NCBI GenBank assembly: GCA_035041965.1
Contig: JAPYMA010002833.1
Span: forward strand, 246,949-310,948
DNA: 64,000 nt
Source: Anisakis pegreffii
Lineage: Eukaryota; Nematoda; Chromadorea; Rhabditida; Anisakidae
Reading direction: 5' to 3'
Position 1 is the stretch's first letter. Every line of letters starts with the position of its first letter. Shown here piece after piece: positions 24,401 to 38,500 of this stretch. The position numbers were made by a program, and so were the translations under genes. The notes under the pieces are model-generated. The model was not told where the DNA came from, did no database searches, and saw only the letters and a program-made list of their open reading frames with translations.

Positions 24401-27400
24401 GTTCTTGTTCAGCACTTATATGCAATTGGGTACTTAAAGAGAAATCAGTACGGCGCCTTGCTCGATGAATTTAGCTGTCTAAAAGTGCGTCATCTAGAAT
24501 ACTCAAAAGTCATTTATTGGAACGACGATGGCAAGTGGAAAAGATGAACGTACGAAGTTCGAGCGTATTTGATGACGTTAACGTGTGATCTTACTGACGT
24601 TGATGTCGAATGATGCCCTATTGAAAATATCGCAATATTTGTCTAATAATCCGCACTCTTTTCTGCTGTATCCTACATTATTGTCGATCGTCCTTTTTCG
24701 AAACGAATCCAAACTGTCGTCGTCATATTTGAACAAAGTGATACGTCGTTGACAGTCAGCTACTATCCTATGCCGAAGCAATCACAAACATTCTTCTCGA
24801 ATTTCCTCTTCCAATCAACACTTTTTCGTCACTTATTACACAACACTCCTATTCATTCCTTAATCACCACCAATGTACTTGTTTGTACATTCCTCTTCTT
24901 ATCCTCATACTTGCGCTCCATCATTTCAATCTTCAATCTTGATCTTTATTGTTTAAATATGTACAAATCGAAGAAGCAGCATTCGTCATTCATTTGATTC
25001 GTTTCTTCCATTTGAAGTGAATAAACACACAACCGAAATAAGCTAATTGCAAGCAAACAAATTCCACATATGTCAATTTGCATTACTACTGCTCCTATGA
25101 ATAGCACTGCTCCTTCGACGAATAACACTACCTATCTCTAATAAGTTTATGTTTACCTATATAGTTCAGTGTATCTTCTTTCATCAACTAGTTTCATTTG
25201 TATTTTATAGTCAATCACCATCGAATTCTCAAATCGCTTGTTAAGTTAGCTATCTCGTTCCAATAGCTCATATAAAGTCTTCAATTTAAAGATCGTGAAA
25301 GCAGATGCTCTTTGATTATGTAAAGTTCAATACAATAACCACAGTGTATGCTAGTTTTGAGAATACAGACAAACAAATTTGGATTCTTTTACTTATGCTG
25401 ACTTGATCTTCGTTCGCCTAATTGACTACAATAATTTCAAAATGACAGCTTGTTTAGCATTTGATACAAGAGCGATCTCAAGAGATTCGCTGAATGTAGA
25501 TGAACATACTGCTAACATGATAGTAAATGGAATGAACTCCACTGTATTTCTCATCAACAATACATACATCTTACATGACGTGATCATCGCTGATCAAGTT
25601 CAAAAACTAAGTGCAAAGTAATCAATTCATACTGTCGATTCATAAAAAAAGCTAAAAATGCTAAATAAAATGTGCTCAATAAAAAATACTGACAAAAATT
25701 AATGGTGAACAGTTCTGCCTGATCTTAACTGCAAAAAGTAACCAGTTGACGTGCTTATCCGGTTGCAATTTGCAACTTTGGGAATTTTGTGACAACAAAA
25801 AGTGGACAGAAATGTTGGGAGAGTGTAATTGTGTATGCGTTCGATCAGCTGACAGCGTCAAAATGCAATCGTACAACGCCGAGTGTAATGTCATTGAAAT
25901 ATCCCGGTTCTAATAAATCTTGCTCGCTCAAAAACACTGTCACATTTTCGTTCAGTTTCCTGATGCTCACTCCGCCGCATCAATTTACAACACAATGCGC
26001 ATTTGTGCTTCGAATAAATTACTGATCTAGAGCTCCAATGGTGCTTTTCAGATAGGAGTCGAGAACATTCAAGAAAATAATGGCCTGATCTAGTGGGCGA
26101 GTAGAATATTACTCTCTGATGTGATTGATGCTGTGATGCGTCTAAAGAGTACACAAATGAAGGCGGTTTTGGGCAGGCAAACGAACGAATAAGCGTAAAC
26201 AAATCCCGAACTGGAATAGTGGAAAACAAAGAGTCCAATAAGTTAAGAGCTGATGAATAAAATACACTATGAGTTTCCGTTGATAAGATAACTGATTACT
26301 TCGTGCTGTGATCATGGCAGCTATCAACAGTTGTACGTCATTGTTGTTTTTGTGCTAAGAGCGTAGCGTACGGGTAACCACAGCAGCCACTCGCGAAGAA
26401 ACTTTCGCGTCTTCGGGTACGAACCCATTGCATTACAGTGCTCGTTTATGGACTATCCAACAAATTTTGTTGACGAATTTCATTTTCTGATCAACAATCG
26501 ATCATCTCTGATTTTTCCAAAATCAGGGATAATCAATCGTTTGTTTTCCAAAAAAAAAAAATTTCAATTCAACAAAAAACTGATTGGACAGGATTGGCAT
26601 AGTCAACTGGAATAGCTGTTATGAATCGAAAACAGTCACATGGTGAATGCCAACTTGAATACTACCGTAATATCAAAAACGTTCACCAAATATTGTGAAT
26701 GGGCGGTACCCAAGTGCATGCATCCATATAATACTTGCAAAATGCGCCAATTGATTTGCTTGACACTCAAAAGGACCTATCATAATGCAAAAGCCGTTTT
26801 TAGAGGTGATGCTATGACACGCCCATTGCCATGAATGGGAGACAGTATCATGCGTGATTTGCTGCATGGGAAGAACACATCCGCAAATTTTTGAATGAGT
26901 CAATGAACAAAAATATTTGCTAGCTAAAACTCTAAATCTTGCGACTTCAAGGAAATATTTTCCCCCACATATTTTAAATGAATACGACTAACTGATACTC
27001 GATATGCAAACATTCAAATAAACGGTTGCGTGATCAAACAGGAACATATGGAAGAAATCACTTACTTCATTAAGTTTTCGTTTTCGACTATTGCTTGGTT
27101 GCTGCTCGAACGTGAACTCGTTACGGGTTCCATTTGGCTCAGAGCTTTCATCTGAAAACGATAAAATATTTCAATTAATCTCTTGTAAATCACGTCAGTT
27201 TCAACGATCACATCACTTCAACTTGCGCATTTTTCGAAATTTTCTTTCCGTGCACACAAATCAAATGTGAGTAGGTGTGCATTGCATTCTTGTTCATATG
27301 TTCATCAGGTGTATGTGGAATAGACGTCAATAGGAACTGGTCATTGAGTGACACATTCGAACGATTCCGCCTCGTTACGTGATGAGTCGTTTTTTTTGGT

Positions 27401-30400
27401 ACAGTAATCAAAATGGAATATTCAGCAGCATTCCAATAACGTGTTTCGTTGCATTTATGTGATTGAATTGACTCAACAATGATGAATATGCACGCGTATG
27501 CGTATATCTGGAATACGTCATTTTCAACTCTTGAAGCGGTAATAAATCTTTGGACTGCTAAACAGACCACTGATATTGCATTCATGACGAACGCTGAACG
27601 CAAAGACACCCTCGCAAAAGTGGAACAAAATAGAACAAATCAATGTGTGCAATCTGCTGCGGAATTTGGTGATTCAAATTCCAATCGAAAAACTTTTCCG
27701 AACATCCATAAAATATGCGGTTAATTTCATATCGTCATAATCACCAGCATCATCATCATCGCACTTCCATCATATGGCATGTGAAAAACACTAGAAATAA
27801 CTAGTAGCCATTTCAGCTGTTTGAAATCGGCGTTTGCAAATCAGCAGTCAATCAAATCGGCGCAGAACACCTTCTTAAAGTCTCAGTCTCATTTGCAGTG
27901 AATGTTTTCACTTGCTGAAACATACAGCAATTTTTACACATATAAATTAGGTGACAAAGGTTTTGAAATTTCGCAATGTTGTAAGAAAGAATATTCCTTT
28001 TGATTTTGCGATAAAGATCATGAAAGTTGGCTTCAAGAACTAAATTTGGGAGGCAGCTCGGTCGATGTTTTCTTGGCTAAGATGCCAGAGTGAGTGATTT
28101 CTGGATATCAGGATTACCACGGCCTCATCATTCATCAGGACAACCTCGATCGAACAGTGATCTGCATGAAATTTCGGCTCAAAAAAGTAGACTTGGTCAA
28201 ATTGCGCTTCGCCTTAGACGCTAACGTGCACAATGTAAATGGCACTGAAACATGCTCTTTTGGAAAATTTTGATGATTGACGCGAAGAAAAAGTCGGCCA
28301 AATTTCTGTAATACAGTACATAAGACGAAGGAAATTGACTAAGCATCTTCTGAAGGGAACTCTCTGGAGTCAAACCCCCGACTGCTTCTCGACCAAAATG
28401 CACATTTTCTGAGCTGGAATTTGCACTCCTCCGAGCTTTTGTGGGTTTTCTGTTACAAAAATTTGTCACTCTATTAAAATATGCACACATTAAAGATTAC
28501 TGCCAGAAAAAGAAAAGTGCATGAAATGGAAACATGAATTTCAACATCGCGAAACTTGCTGAAAAAAAATTGAGAAAAACTTCCAAGCATCGGCATTTTC
28601 GCTGATATTTTAGTTTGTTTGATGAAATCTGCTATCAAGTGAAATTTAGATTTGCAAATGTTGCTCAGTTCGAATTCGAACGTTCAACTTATTGCTCGTC
28701 GTACTCACCAAGTTTTCTCAAAGCTCTTTTTGATGCTTTTATAGAATGTGTCAGTTGTGTTTGCGTTGAGGATTTGTGTTTTTTCTCGTTCGTCGAATAA
28801 GTTCATTCACGAAACAACGAATGTAGAAATGAATGGCTTAGAAATGATATTAATCATTTGTGTTGATCAATTACGGATGCCAAGCGAAACTTACACTTTG
28901 CCCAAACAAAACTTACACTACATTCAGATATTTTTCTTGTTACGGTACCTTAAAACGGTATCATTCATTCAGCGAATTCACAACTATTAATAGTATATTT
29001 GAGAACATTTTACAACATTATAAGAGAGTGAAATGTTCCAGGAATGTATTCAACTAACGCCTCGCTAGTCTGAAATATGGTCAGGTGCAAACACGAAGCT
29101 GTTATTAAGATCGAACATTTTTTTTCAAATCGCAAAACATTTTCCTCCAAATCTCATCTACGAACTGATCATCTGTCAACAATTCGTTACTTTTTGATAG
29201 GCAATCGCAAAGTTTTGTCGACACTCATCTGTACATGTCATGTTACTTCGGAAAAATATATCAACTCAAAAAGTTAGTACTGTATAGCATTGCGACAACA
29301 TTTTATAAGACTCGTTATAATGGGTTTTGTGTACGTCAACGTTTTTCATTTGGTGCATCCCTTGTTTGAAATGAATGAAACATCAACAGGAGCAATCACT
29401 GCTCATCATCATCATCATCATCACATTACTTAAAAGCGTTTTGGAATTTAGACGATGTGTCATCTTCATCAAACAACCACAAAAGAATATCGATGTGAAA
29501 GGAAATGATGATGCTCTTTAGTTCGCTTTCTTCTACTTATGTGTCTCCTCTTCTTCATATGGATCGCAAATATTGACGATAGAGTGTCGTTGCTGTTAGA
29601 TTTAGACAGAATACGGTGGCTGCTGGCAACTGATAGTAGCGTTGAGAGCTTAACGCTAGCATAATATGCGAGTAAACAAAACCTTTCTTACGCAAATGGT
29701 AAAAACTGAGAAATATGGACGGATGGACTTGCAAGCATACAAGCAGACACACAGTAGAACACTCATTCTTTCAATAGAAATCATCGGATGGATAAATGAA
29801 GACAATTATGCGCTGAATCAACGCATTTATCCGCATTTCATTGGAATCAAAAGGCATGTTAAGAGTCCTGTTATGTTCAGAAAGTTTAATATTTAGCAGA
29901 TATCATTTGATTGAATGCAGCCAGCAGTGCTTGAGCAAATTCATTTTGCAGTTCGACTGCATCGCTTTAGAACTGATGGGATTTGACCTACACTAGCCGT
30001 CACACCAAATCATATAGCATTTCGATTGAGAAAGCAACAGTTGATGATTGCAATGAATGAATCGAATAACGCCTACCTATATCAGGCGTATTAAGACAGT
30101 TCTGTATGAGCGTTTTTCCAGCTTCTGATGAGATCATCGGTTGCAATTTCTTCGTAGCGAATGTGTACACATGACCTGTCTCAGAGGCCACCAGCAGCAT
30201 AACTTGAGTGCCTGTCAACGTTGACAGCTCATAAGCCTGAAGTTCACCAAATCAATTCGAATAGCTGTCTTGAACTTTAAATAAAATTATATCATCCACC
30301 CAAGGTATTCGGTGCTGTGTTCAGGTGACAATTCTCTCAGTGAATGACGTATAGAACAGTGAAATGAAATCCTTTCACAGACACTTTATTACACATCATT

Positions 30401-33400
30401 TTGTTTATTCTCATCTATTGTCAGCCTTTTACGTACACATTAGCTGCTTTCAGAAAAACCTCACATCAGCATTTCGTTCAGCCAAAATCACTCATTGTCG
30501 AAAGGAAATGGAGAGCTGCTGAGCAATTTGAGCATCGAAAGAAAAATATTTGATGGGACACTGCCATATAACTCGAGTACTGCAGAAGTTGAGATTTTGA
30601 AATGACATTAGCAAAATATTCTTAATGAGGATACTAGTATTCCGACGAATGTTGGCATTCCGGGATTTCACAATATTTGTTGTACTCTTAATAACGAATA
30701 TGAATGCTCATGCATACTTTTTTCATAATTCCCGTTTTACGTTTACTGAACGTTGTGTACCGCCTGAGCTTATTCCCAATATATTCCATTTTAATCTTGA
30801 CTCGACCTGAAATTTTTCACAGTTGACCTTACGTCAAAGAAAAATTGTCGCTGTAAGAATCTCAAACGAAAATTTGTTGTATGGACGAACGAAGGAATCG
30901 ATTCGGTAATTAATCGTGTTTAGGTGAATCGATATGAAGGCAGAGCGAACAATACCTTTGGTCTTTTTGCCGTTCGGCAGGGTTGGAGTAGCGTCATGAA
31001 TCTGATGATGTTGAATCTGTGGTCGGGGTGAGGATTCTTCGCAGTCACCCTCACCTTCCATTCCCGTCTCGCTCGATGACTAAAACTTTTTCAATTTGTT
31101 ACAAACCAAATGCCATATCAGTATAACAGAATTGAAAAAAAGTGGGGTATCACGACACCGATTACAGTGTAAGCAAATCCAACATATTTGGCATCAAAGA
31201 AATGATCAGGAGACAACGTCGCTGCCAGAAACAGTGTGTAGATTACATTCTATGGAATAGTTAATGATAAATGAAGATGGATTTCGTCAAATTGCATTTG
31301 ACAAAATCATTCAAATTGTATTTTGTAACTGATCTACGATACACAGCATGCGAATAGAAATCCGAGCAGTTTCGAACGATATATTTGGTATGGAATTGAA
31401 ATTTTGAGTTGCGCTCGAAATTAAGAAGCCATTCAAGAGCTTTGTGGGTCGTCTAGTTTCACAACCCAAATACCAAGTGATATCAAATGATTCTCAAATG
31501 CACATAGTCCTCCTCCTCAATTATAATACCAATAATGTTATTAATAATTGCATTTTCTCGATTCGAACGTTATAAACTATCGCTTTTTTGCACTCACACA
31601 TAACCCTAAATTCGAAACGCCATTCGCCCATAATTACACTCGATACGGTAGTGTCACATAATAAGATACACAATTATCGCAGCAATCCTAATCAATCAAC
31701 ACCACTTTTCTCTCCTTTTGTTGTCCTTTTTTTCGGTCTACTCTCATAATGGAACAACATGAAATCAGGATACTTGTATTTGCAATTCTCTTGTGACATT
31801 CCTTTACCGTAGACAGTCTCGCTTGACAGTGAGAAATGATTGCATTCAAACATTTCATTCAATATGCATCACCCGTTTCACTATGTTTATTCGTTGTCAA
31901 CGTCGGCAAACATTCTCGTTCTCAAATTTATTTCGTCTCTTTCCACTCGAATTTCCAGAATTGTTGATTTGAACGTATTCATTCTATTTGAATTTCTATC
32001 TACGTTCACATAATTTAATGGTGTAATGAAGGAGATGCTGGTTATGTACTTCAAAAACGAGTTTCTCTTGAAATGAGCACGAAAAAAAAGATAGTGCGCC
32101 AGATAAAAAGATAGTACGCCGGATTTATCTTCAATTTTGTTATCATGCATTCCATTGTTCCATAACTGATTGCTTGCGAGCATTTGTTGAAATTTTTTCG
32201 CTGCAAAGAAAATGGCTGAACCTAGTCAACCACTCGCTCAAGTAGGTTATTCAGGTGATTTTTTTTGTGTGGAGCCGAATGAAGGGTCGCAAATCAAGTA
32301 CATCAGAGGCATGATAATGAAAGCGTTCAACCACATTGGATGAAGAAGCCACGAGAAGCGACGTAGAAAAACTGATAATGAGATAATAATTTTTGATTGA
32401 TGATCTGACTAGATCAAAGAAGCCATTAAATGAACACCAAGATATATGTATCAGTGAAAGCAATCACGACAACTGTACATAAGAGCAGCAATGAGGAAAC
32501 GGATATCCAATGGAAATGTTGCAATTCTTTGATTACCTATCATAAATTCAGCGATTTCACTGCTAGGCTTATCTTACTTCCACTCATTCATTCTAATTCA
32601 ACGCTCACGATTCTATCCCAGACGTGGCAATAATGCAATTGGCAATAGGTTAAATTCAGATAGGACATAAAACTATTAAAATGATACCAAACAATCAGCA
32701 GTAGTAAAGCTATACTACTCAACTTCACACGTGTCCCATCCCGGCAGCTAATTACTTCTATTTTTTCACAACCGTTTTCATGAACACAACCGCCTGTCTG
32801 TTTCCGGTAAGGGTTGTTTAGAATCACAGTAATCCAAATGCCGTAATCGAAGACAGTAGCACTCTAGATGACATTCATTCCGAGCAACGTGAACATAGTT
32901 TTTGTACGAGCTGCTCGTTTGCCACTCACCACTTAAGAGCCATGATCAACGAAAGCACAAGTAAAAAAGCATCTACTGGAGCCAGTTCCATATAGTAACA
33001 ACAAGTTTTGTATGAAGCACTTTGGCTATTTTTCTGCTGCCATTGCATTCTCCAATCGTTCATTCCTAATGTGCTAAACATTTTCACTTGCTTCATTCTC
33101 CGAGCAAAAAAAGTTCGTTTACTTTTCTAGATCTTTCACTTGAACTGCCTCACAATATAACAGGATTTCATCCATCCATCTGGATGCATTCGAATTATTC
33201 CGTTCTTTTATGTCATCTATTATTATATGTACAACAACAAACCAACTAATCATTTGTTTCTTTTTTCGTTTAAACAGTCAAAAAAATGCTCTTTGAACAT
33301 TAAACTCAACTGAGATTGTGAAATTCTCCGAAATGTTGTAATATCTCAATTGAAACAGTCTAGAGTGAACTTCTTAGAACATTCACTAAACTGTTGATAC

Positions 33401-35576
33401 ATCCGTTATTGGTGCAACCATCAATAGAAAGTTGTCCTTGCATTCTATGCAGACAACGTTTTAATGACATCTTGGTGGTTTTAAAGTATTATGAAACATT
33501 AATAATGAAATGAGAACACCATTATTACAACACTTATTTCTGTCGATCGTATTTGATCGAATTTATATCCTTGGCAGCTCTGACATAACAATACAAATCA
33601 TAGGCGATTGAAATCGTGGACGATTGAAACAAGACCATTCTTAATCTCCGTGTAATGAAGTTGTCAATGTATGCTATTTGACCGCAGAGTCCCCACTATA
33701 AAAGCTAATCATGCATCGCGATGAATTCATTTTTGGAACGCATCGACGCACAAGGGAGGTGATTTCGAAAGGAAATCATGCGACAGCATAGAGCTATCTA
33801 ACAATCCATGAAAATAATGTATCTTTGCACTGAAACGATTGCTCTTCTGCATTTGCACTATGGAAAATATCACTTTCATTGAAAATGAATCAGTGAATTC
33901 TATTAGATGCACTATGTTGCTCGAAAAAATTGCTATGCAAAAAACATGGGCTATATTTGCGTTTGCGTGTGTGGACTGATCAGACAAAATGTTGCTCTGA
34001 TGATGATGCATCGCATAGGAATGGCTCAGATGGATACCGTAGTGCGCTTGAGTTTAGCGACTGAAACGGAAGAGATCTGGGTGGGAAATTTTTTGTGTGC
34101 ATCCAAATGCTTGAGGAATTGTTTAGTAGCACATTCTGGAAGAAATTATGAACAGTTCACTGATCAACGGGAAGATGTGCAGAATATGAAAAATTTGAGC
34201 TTTTTGAGATGTTTGTCAGTGTTTTCAGTGACGAGCTTAGAGCGGAAATGAAGCATTCATTGCATGATTTTTCTGAAGAACAACCAAAAAACGCACCGGT
34301 AGCTGGAATTCTTAGCGCTGAATCATTGTATTCGATGAAATCATTTCGATGTTTCCAGTTATTTTAAGCCCATAAAAAGTTTCGCAGTGAATGAAAACAA
34401 CATGATTACGAAAGTTTTGTTGAGATAAGATGAGATGATTGAATAAGGCAAAAGTTGTGTGTTCGTTCGAATGCATCAAACAATTGATCGCAATTGACGA
34501 CCAACGATTCGATTCGAGTGTTGTACAAAAACGGTCGATGCACAAAAGAATGATTTGTTTATAGCGTTTTATGGTAACCGAATGCCGTTAGTTTGAGCAA
34601 GGATTGATCATCATCATCACCACTATCATCATCATCAAAGAGGACTTGATCATCTCATATTTCACCATCAGTATCGGTCTTGCGTCCAATATTCAAAAGT
34701 TGTCAGTAAATAAGCTATGCAATGGTGTATTACGAAGAAAATTTGCACAGTGTAACATGTAAAACACTGAATGACATTACAAACCATGCGCACAACTTAA
34801 AACATCAACTCTGCAAATGTAACATCACTGAAACAATATCCGTATATCGTTGCTGTAAGTTGATGAGGCTTGAATATGCGCATTAAACCCATAATGTTCT
34901 TCTTGAGCAAACACAAGACGATGACGGAAGCTTAATTGTTTAAAGATGATGAGATGCAACGTGTATGACAATGAACAACTTAGCAAAATCGGAATAGGGA
35001 GAGAAAATGTTCCAGAGGATCGCGGTAACGATACAAATCGACAAGTGCATAATATTAGAGATTCTATAATATGGAGTACACAATCGTGGAAAATTTCACC
35101 AAATATGAGAGCAATGTGCACTTCAAATACTATCTTTTATCGAGTAAGCAGAGTATCCGGAGTATGGCACTGCTGTACCGTCATATCATTCACAGTTTCG
35201 CGAAACATTATCCCAGTATCACGTCTACCAAAATCATGACAACCATATGAATTGACTCCACAAAACGCGATGTCCGAAGAGAGAAAAGGAGAGGTAAAGG
35301 TACAGTAATGCGAATGACACAAACGTACGACTTAAAGCGTATGTTTTCACTAGACATGAACGAGGATGCATAAAACAGCGACGTGCATGATTGGTTGATG
35401 AGAGAACAACCAAATAAGGGAATGTGACATTGGTTATATCGGTGGCAGTGAAATGGAATATGATGGTGACGACTAACCGTTTCTTTCGGCACGAGGAGGA
35501 GCGATTGAATCGGCGAATTAGAGCCGGGATTTGAGAAGTTCAAGTTAAAGCACGTTTCACCAGGAACCATGCTCAT
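18406..35576 (-). CDS. unc-120: serum response factor, MADS-box transcription factor
   Basis: This is the nematode SRF orthologue; in C. elegans UNC-120 acts in body-wall muscle gene expression. Seven exons keep phase: 35576-35478, 31079-30956, 30806-30718, 30236-30077, 27151-27066, 21243-21099 and 18563-18406, giving 286 residues. The N-terminus starts MSMVPGETCFNLNF. The MADS box begins at about residue 75 with RVKIKMEYIGNKLRRYTTF and SKRKTGIMKK, one exon to itself. It continues in the next exon with AYELSTLTGTQVMLLVASE, GHVYTFATKKLQPM and LIQNCLNTPD. The three C-terminal exons are not family-diagnostic: a basic patch (NSRKRKLNE), a strongly acidic Ser/Glu/Asp exon, and a Gln/Ala-rich helix-like end (LQQTLKEALRVAAAQRQMQK ... 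FLIPGE). They are assigned by phase, strand and the absence of other gene ends. Introns of 4-6 kb make up most of the 17 kb. Confidence 0.92.
18589..18612 (-). repeat. (AGC)8 microsatellite beside an unc-120 splice site
   Basis: Eight perfect trinucleotide units lie in the last intron, 25 bases upstream of the final exon's acceptor on the coding strand. The frame through them is open and would read as polyserine continuing into the exon. Every unit ends in an AG dinucleotide. Confidence 0.85.
27902..28273 (+). pseudogene. unrecognised coding-like stretch interrupted by stops
   Basis: In one plus-strand frame this stretch looks like protein for 123 codons, with in-frame TGA codons only at 28001 and 28091. 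Readable segments include DHESWLQELNLGGSSVDVFL and KFRLKKVDLVKLRFALDANV. A possible donor (GA/GTGAGT) lies at 28089. It sits in unc-120 intron 4 on the opposite strand. It may be a decayed gene or element fragment, or one true exon before the donor. No family is recognised. Confidence 0.28.
29404..29421. repeat. (CAT)6 microsatellite
   Basis: A short perfect trinucleotide run in unc-120 intron 4. A similar imperfect ATC-rich run lies near 34608-34640 in intron 1. Confidence 0.8.
35410..35419 (+). promoter_or_regulatory. consensus CArG box in unc-120 intron 1
   Basis: CCAAATAAGG matches the SRF binding consensus CC(A/T)6GG exactly. It lies 59 bases inside the first intron of the gene that encodes SRF itself. 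Autoregulation through CArG boxes is known for SRF genes; here it is inferred from the sequence only. Confidence 0.45.
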
Positions 35577-38500
35577 TGCGACGAAGGGTTTTAAGGAGTA
35601 ACAGTACGAGTAATGATAGCAGTCAGCGTTACTTGCTTGTTTCGGCTAAGCCTAACTCCAAACTGCGCCTACTAGCTACCACAAGCTTTTGGTAGTGTAT
35701 CCCGATTTAGTTTAAGTGCCGCATTAGCGAAGTGGGCGGTGTCTAGTGTTGTGTGTTGATGCAGCAAAGGAAGACGAGAAGGGAATGGAATGGAATGAAG
35801 ATGAAGAATGTAAAGCAAGTATTATAGTAAAGTAAAAAGCAACAAAACCAACCAGCAGCGTTACAGATATTATGTTATATTAGCTCAACAGACAAGGCAC
35901 GTTGAATATCGCACAGTCAAGAAAATGAACAAGCGTCATTCTCGATTCAATTATGCCTCTCATACTTGAAATATTTTATTCATATTCATAATCACATTCG
36001 TACGAGTAATCACACGTTCGTTTGAACGCTCAAATTTCACTCATTCACAATATTTGTTGTTTTCAATTTCATACTGCCACCAATGGCGATGACTCAAAAT
36101 GACTTTTCGAATGACGTTATACCATGTGAGACATAAACCAATTGCATATCCTTCAGAAGAGATAACAATAGCAACCGATCGTGTTTATCCACTCACCCGT
36201 ACAGGAGTCATTACATCATTACATGACATTCATGCTCATGTCAACATTATACTAATTGATTGGTACGTTACTACTTTTTGTTATTCGACGTCAAGCGCCA
36301 CGCCAAAACAACGAATATTCATCGTATATGCATCGGAATCACAAACATCTTTCGAGCAACCTCTCTATGAGGCATCATTTATCTCATCCGCGTGAGCGTA
36401 TAAGCTATCATTATCAACAAACAACATCTCTTAAATTGTCTATCTCACTAAATTGCCAAAACAAAAGTTCCGTCGATCGACGTAACTACTACGTCAGGTG
36501 GTGTCCAAGAAATGTGATTGCGCTGAAGACTCATTTCAAATCAACGAAATAGGTATATATCGCGAATAGGCATAACATCATTGAGTGACTTCATACTACT
36601 CCCGATATTCAATCTCAGTCAATCTTCGCTAGAGCATTTCACTAATGCCACTATTTGCCATCATTCTTATATAGACAGCAGCTACCTGCATTACTGCATC
36701 CTCTCAGATAACAGCGGATTATTTCTTATAAAATGTCAGCTTTATTGGGGAGACTATAAAAAGCTGATGAGTTTCCAACAACCTCTTCAAAGTGTTATGC
36801 ATTCAAGAGCAGAATTAATGAGACACATTCCTGGTTTCCAAATTGTATATTGCAGTGAGATTAGTTTAGTTGTGAAGCTCAAGTGAACTCAATTTGAGAA
36901 ACAAGCAGACGAAACATATTGGTCGCTACTTGAAAACAGCATCAGGTGATCAACAATGGGAATGTTTTTGCTATAATGAGAGAGTAATTAATGATCGCTT
37001 GTAGGTCAACTGCGCGATCATGAATCTCTGATCTAATTCTTCTAATTCTCATCGATTATACGCCTCATACGATATGACTGCAATTTTCTGGTGCCTGAGA
37101 TTCCGAAATCCAGCAAAGAGTTGAGTGGATCCCTCCGGGTCATGAAATTCACTTCCATCAGCACAAAATTCACATGAAAAGTTTGTCTTACCAAAGTCGA
37201 TTGCCTCTGTTTCCTTTCTAATATCTTTCTCTTCAAGACTGAAATGAGCATCAGTCAATCTGTCATAATGTTTGAGTTCGAAAGTCGTTCAAAAGGCTTA
37301 TAAGTTTCATAATCAGCACTGTTATAATGTGTCGATAAGTGGCCGGGAACAATCCTTATAAAGCAAATTCAATTCATATTGATGCAGCCATCCTTTCGGA
37401 TTTCATAATGATCATCAGCCGAGGAGATTTCATTGCGATTGTTCGTGTTTCGTCGATGCTTCTTCTCTCCAGCCAGCCTATATTGTATGAATGAAGTTTG
37501 ATGTCCAGAGAGGGCGAGCGAAGATGCGAAAAAACGCGAAAATTTTTGTTGGATAAAGTGTGTTTGGAAATTGTTACAGCACACGTAGACATACATACTC
37601 ACATTCACATACACATTCACACACATAAATACAGACATATCCATCTATCCACATATAACAAAATTTCGTTTAAATACATCGAGCTCATCAAACCATTTTT
37701 TCGTTTCTCAAAACGGTTCCAACACATCTCGCAAACGACATTACTATTAACACACACAACTACTGTTATCGTCATCAGTATGATGAGCATCATCAGTCTC
37801 AACTGAAAAATGATTCAATTTCGCACACGAACGATGCGATGCATCTGCCATCCAATGACCAGAAAAAATAGGTTGAGTTTGCATTCATTTCTTGACGATG
37901 CTACCTACACAACGCTTGCTAATGCTTATAAGCGATAGATTTGGATGTTCATGGCACCTCTAGGTTCCCACTATCTACGTTGCAGGTCTTACAGAGAGCT
38001 GAAAAACGTTTAAAGATCTAAAAATGTCAGAACATGTATCCAGCTGCTCATAAATCTTAGGCGCAATGAGCAGCAAAATCAAATCTTTCTCAGCCTTGCT
38101 ACAGTTGTTACCGTCTGAATAAAAAACCCACCACAACACATGGAATTGAATCTTCTCGTCATTCTTCATGCTTTCGAAAAAACAAAAGGCATTTCGAAAT
38201 TTGTGACAAAATTTTACGAGAAATTCGTTTGCTTACAAAACTCACGGTGAGCCGTTTCGAGCAGATTTCAACGCAAAATATCGTGAACACTTTATTAGGC
38301 TGGAAAAACCTGAACACTGGATATTTTCATGACATAAAGTGAACTTACGAAAAAGTTCATCAAAAAATCTAATTTTACTGAGTTTTCAAGGATCAAAAAG
38401 CAGCTTATGAGTAGCAGATCAACTAATTATATGTGATCTCGAGATGATGTTTAAAAACCAGTCCTGTCATATAATTGAATTAAGATAAACATATTCAAGT

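Noticed and set aside
26640..26903. Opposed ORFs around GGGCGG/CGCCC words at 26.7 kb as an inverted element
   Set aside because: The matching words are only about six bases long, within chance expectation.
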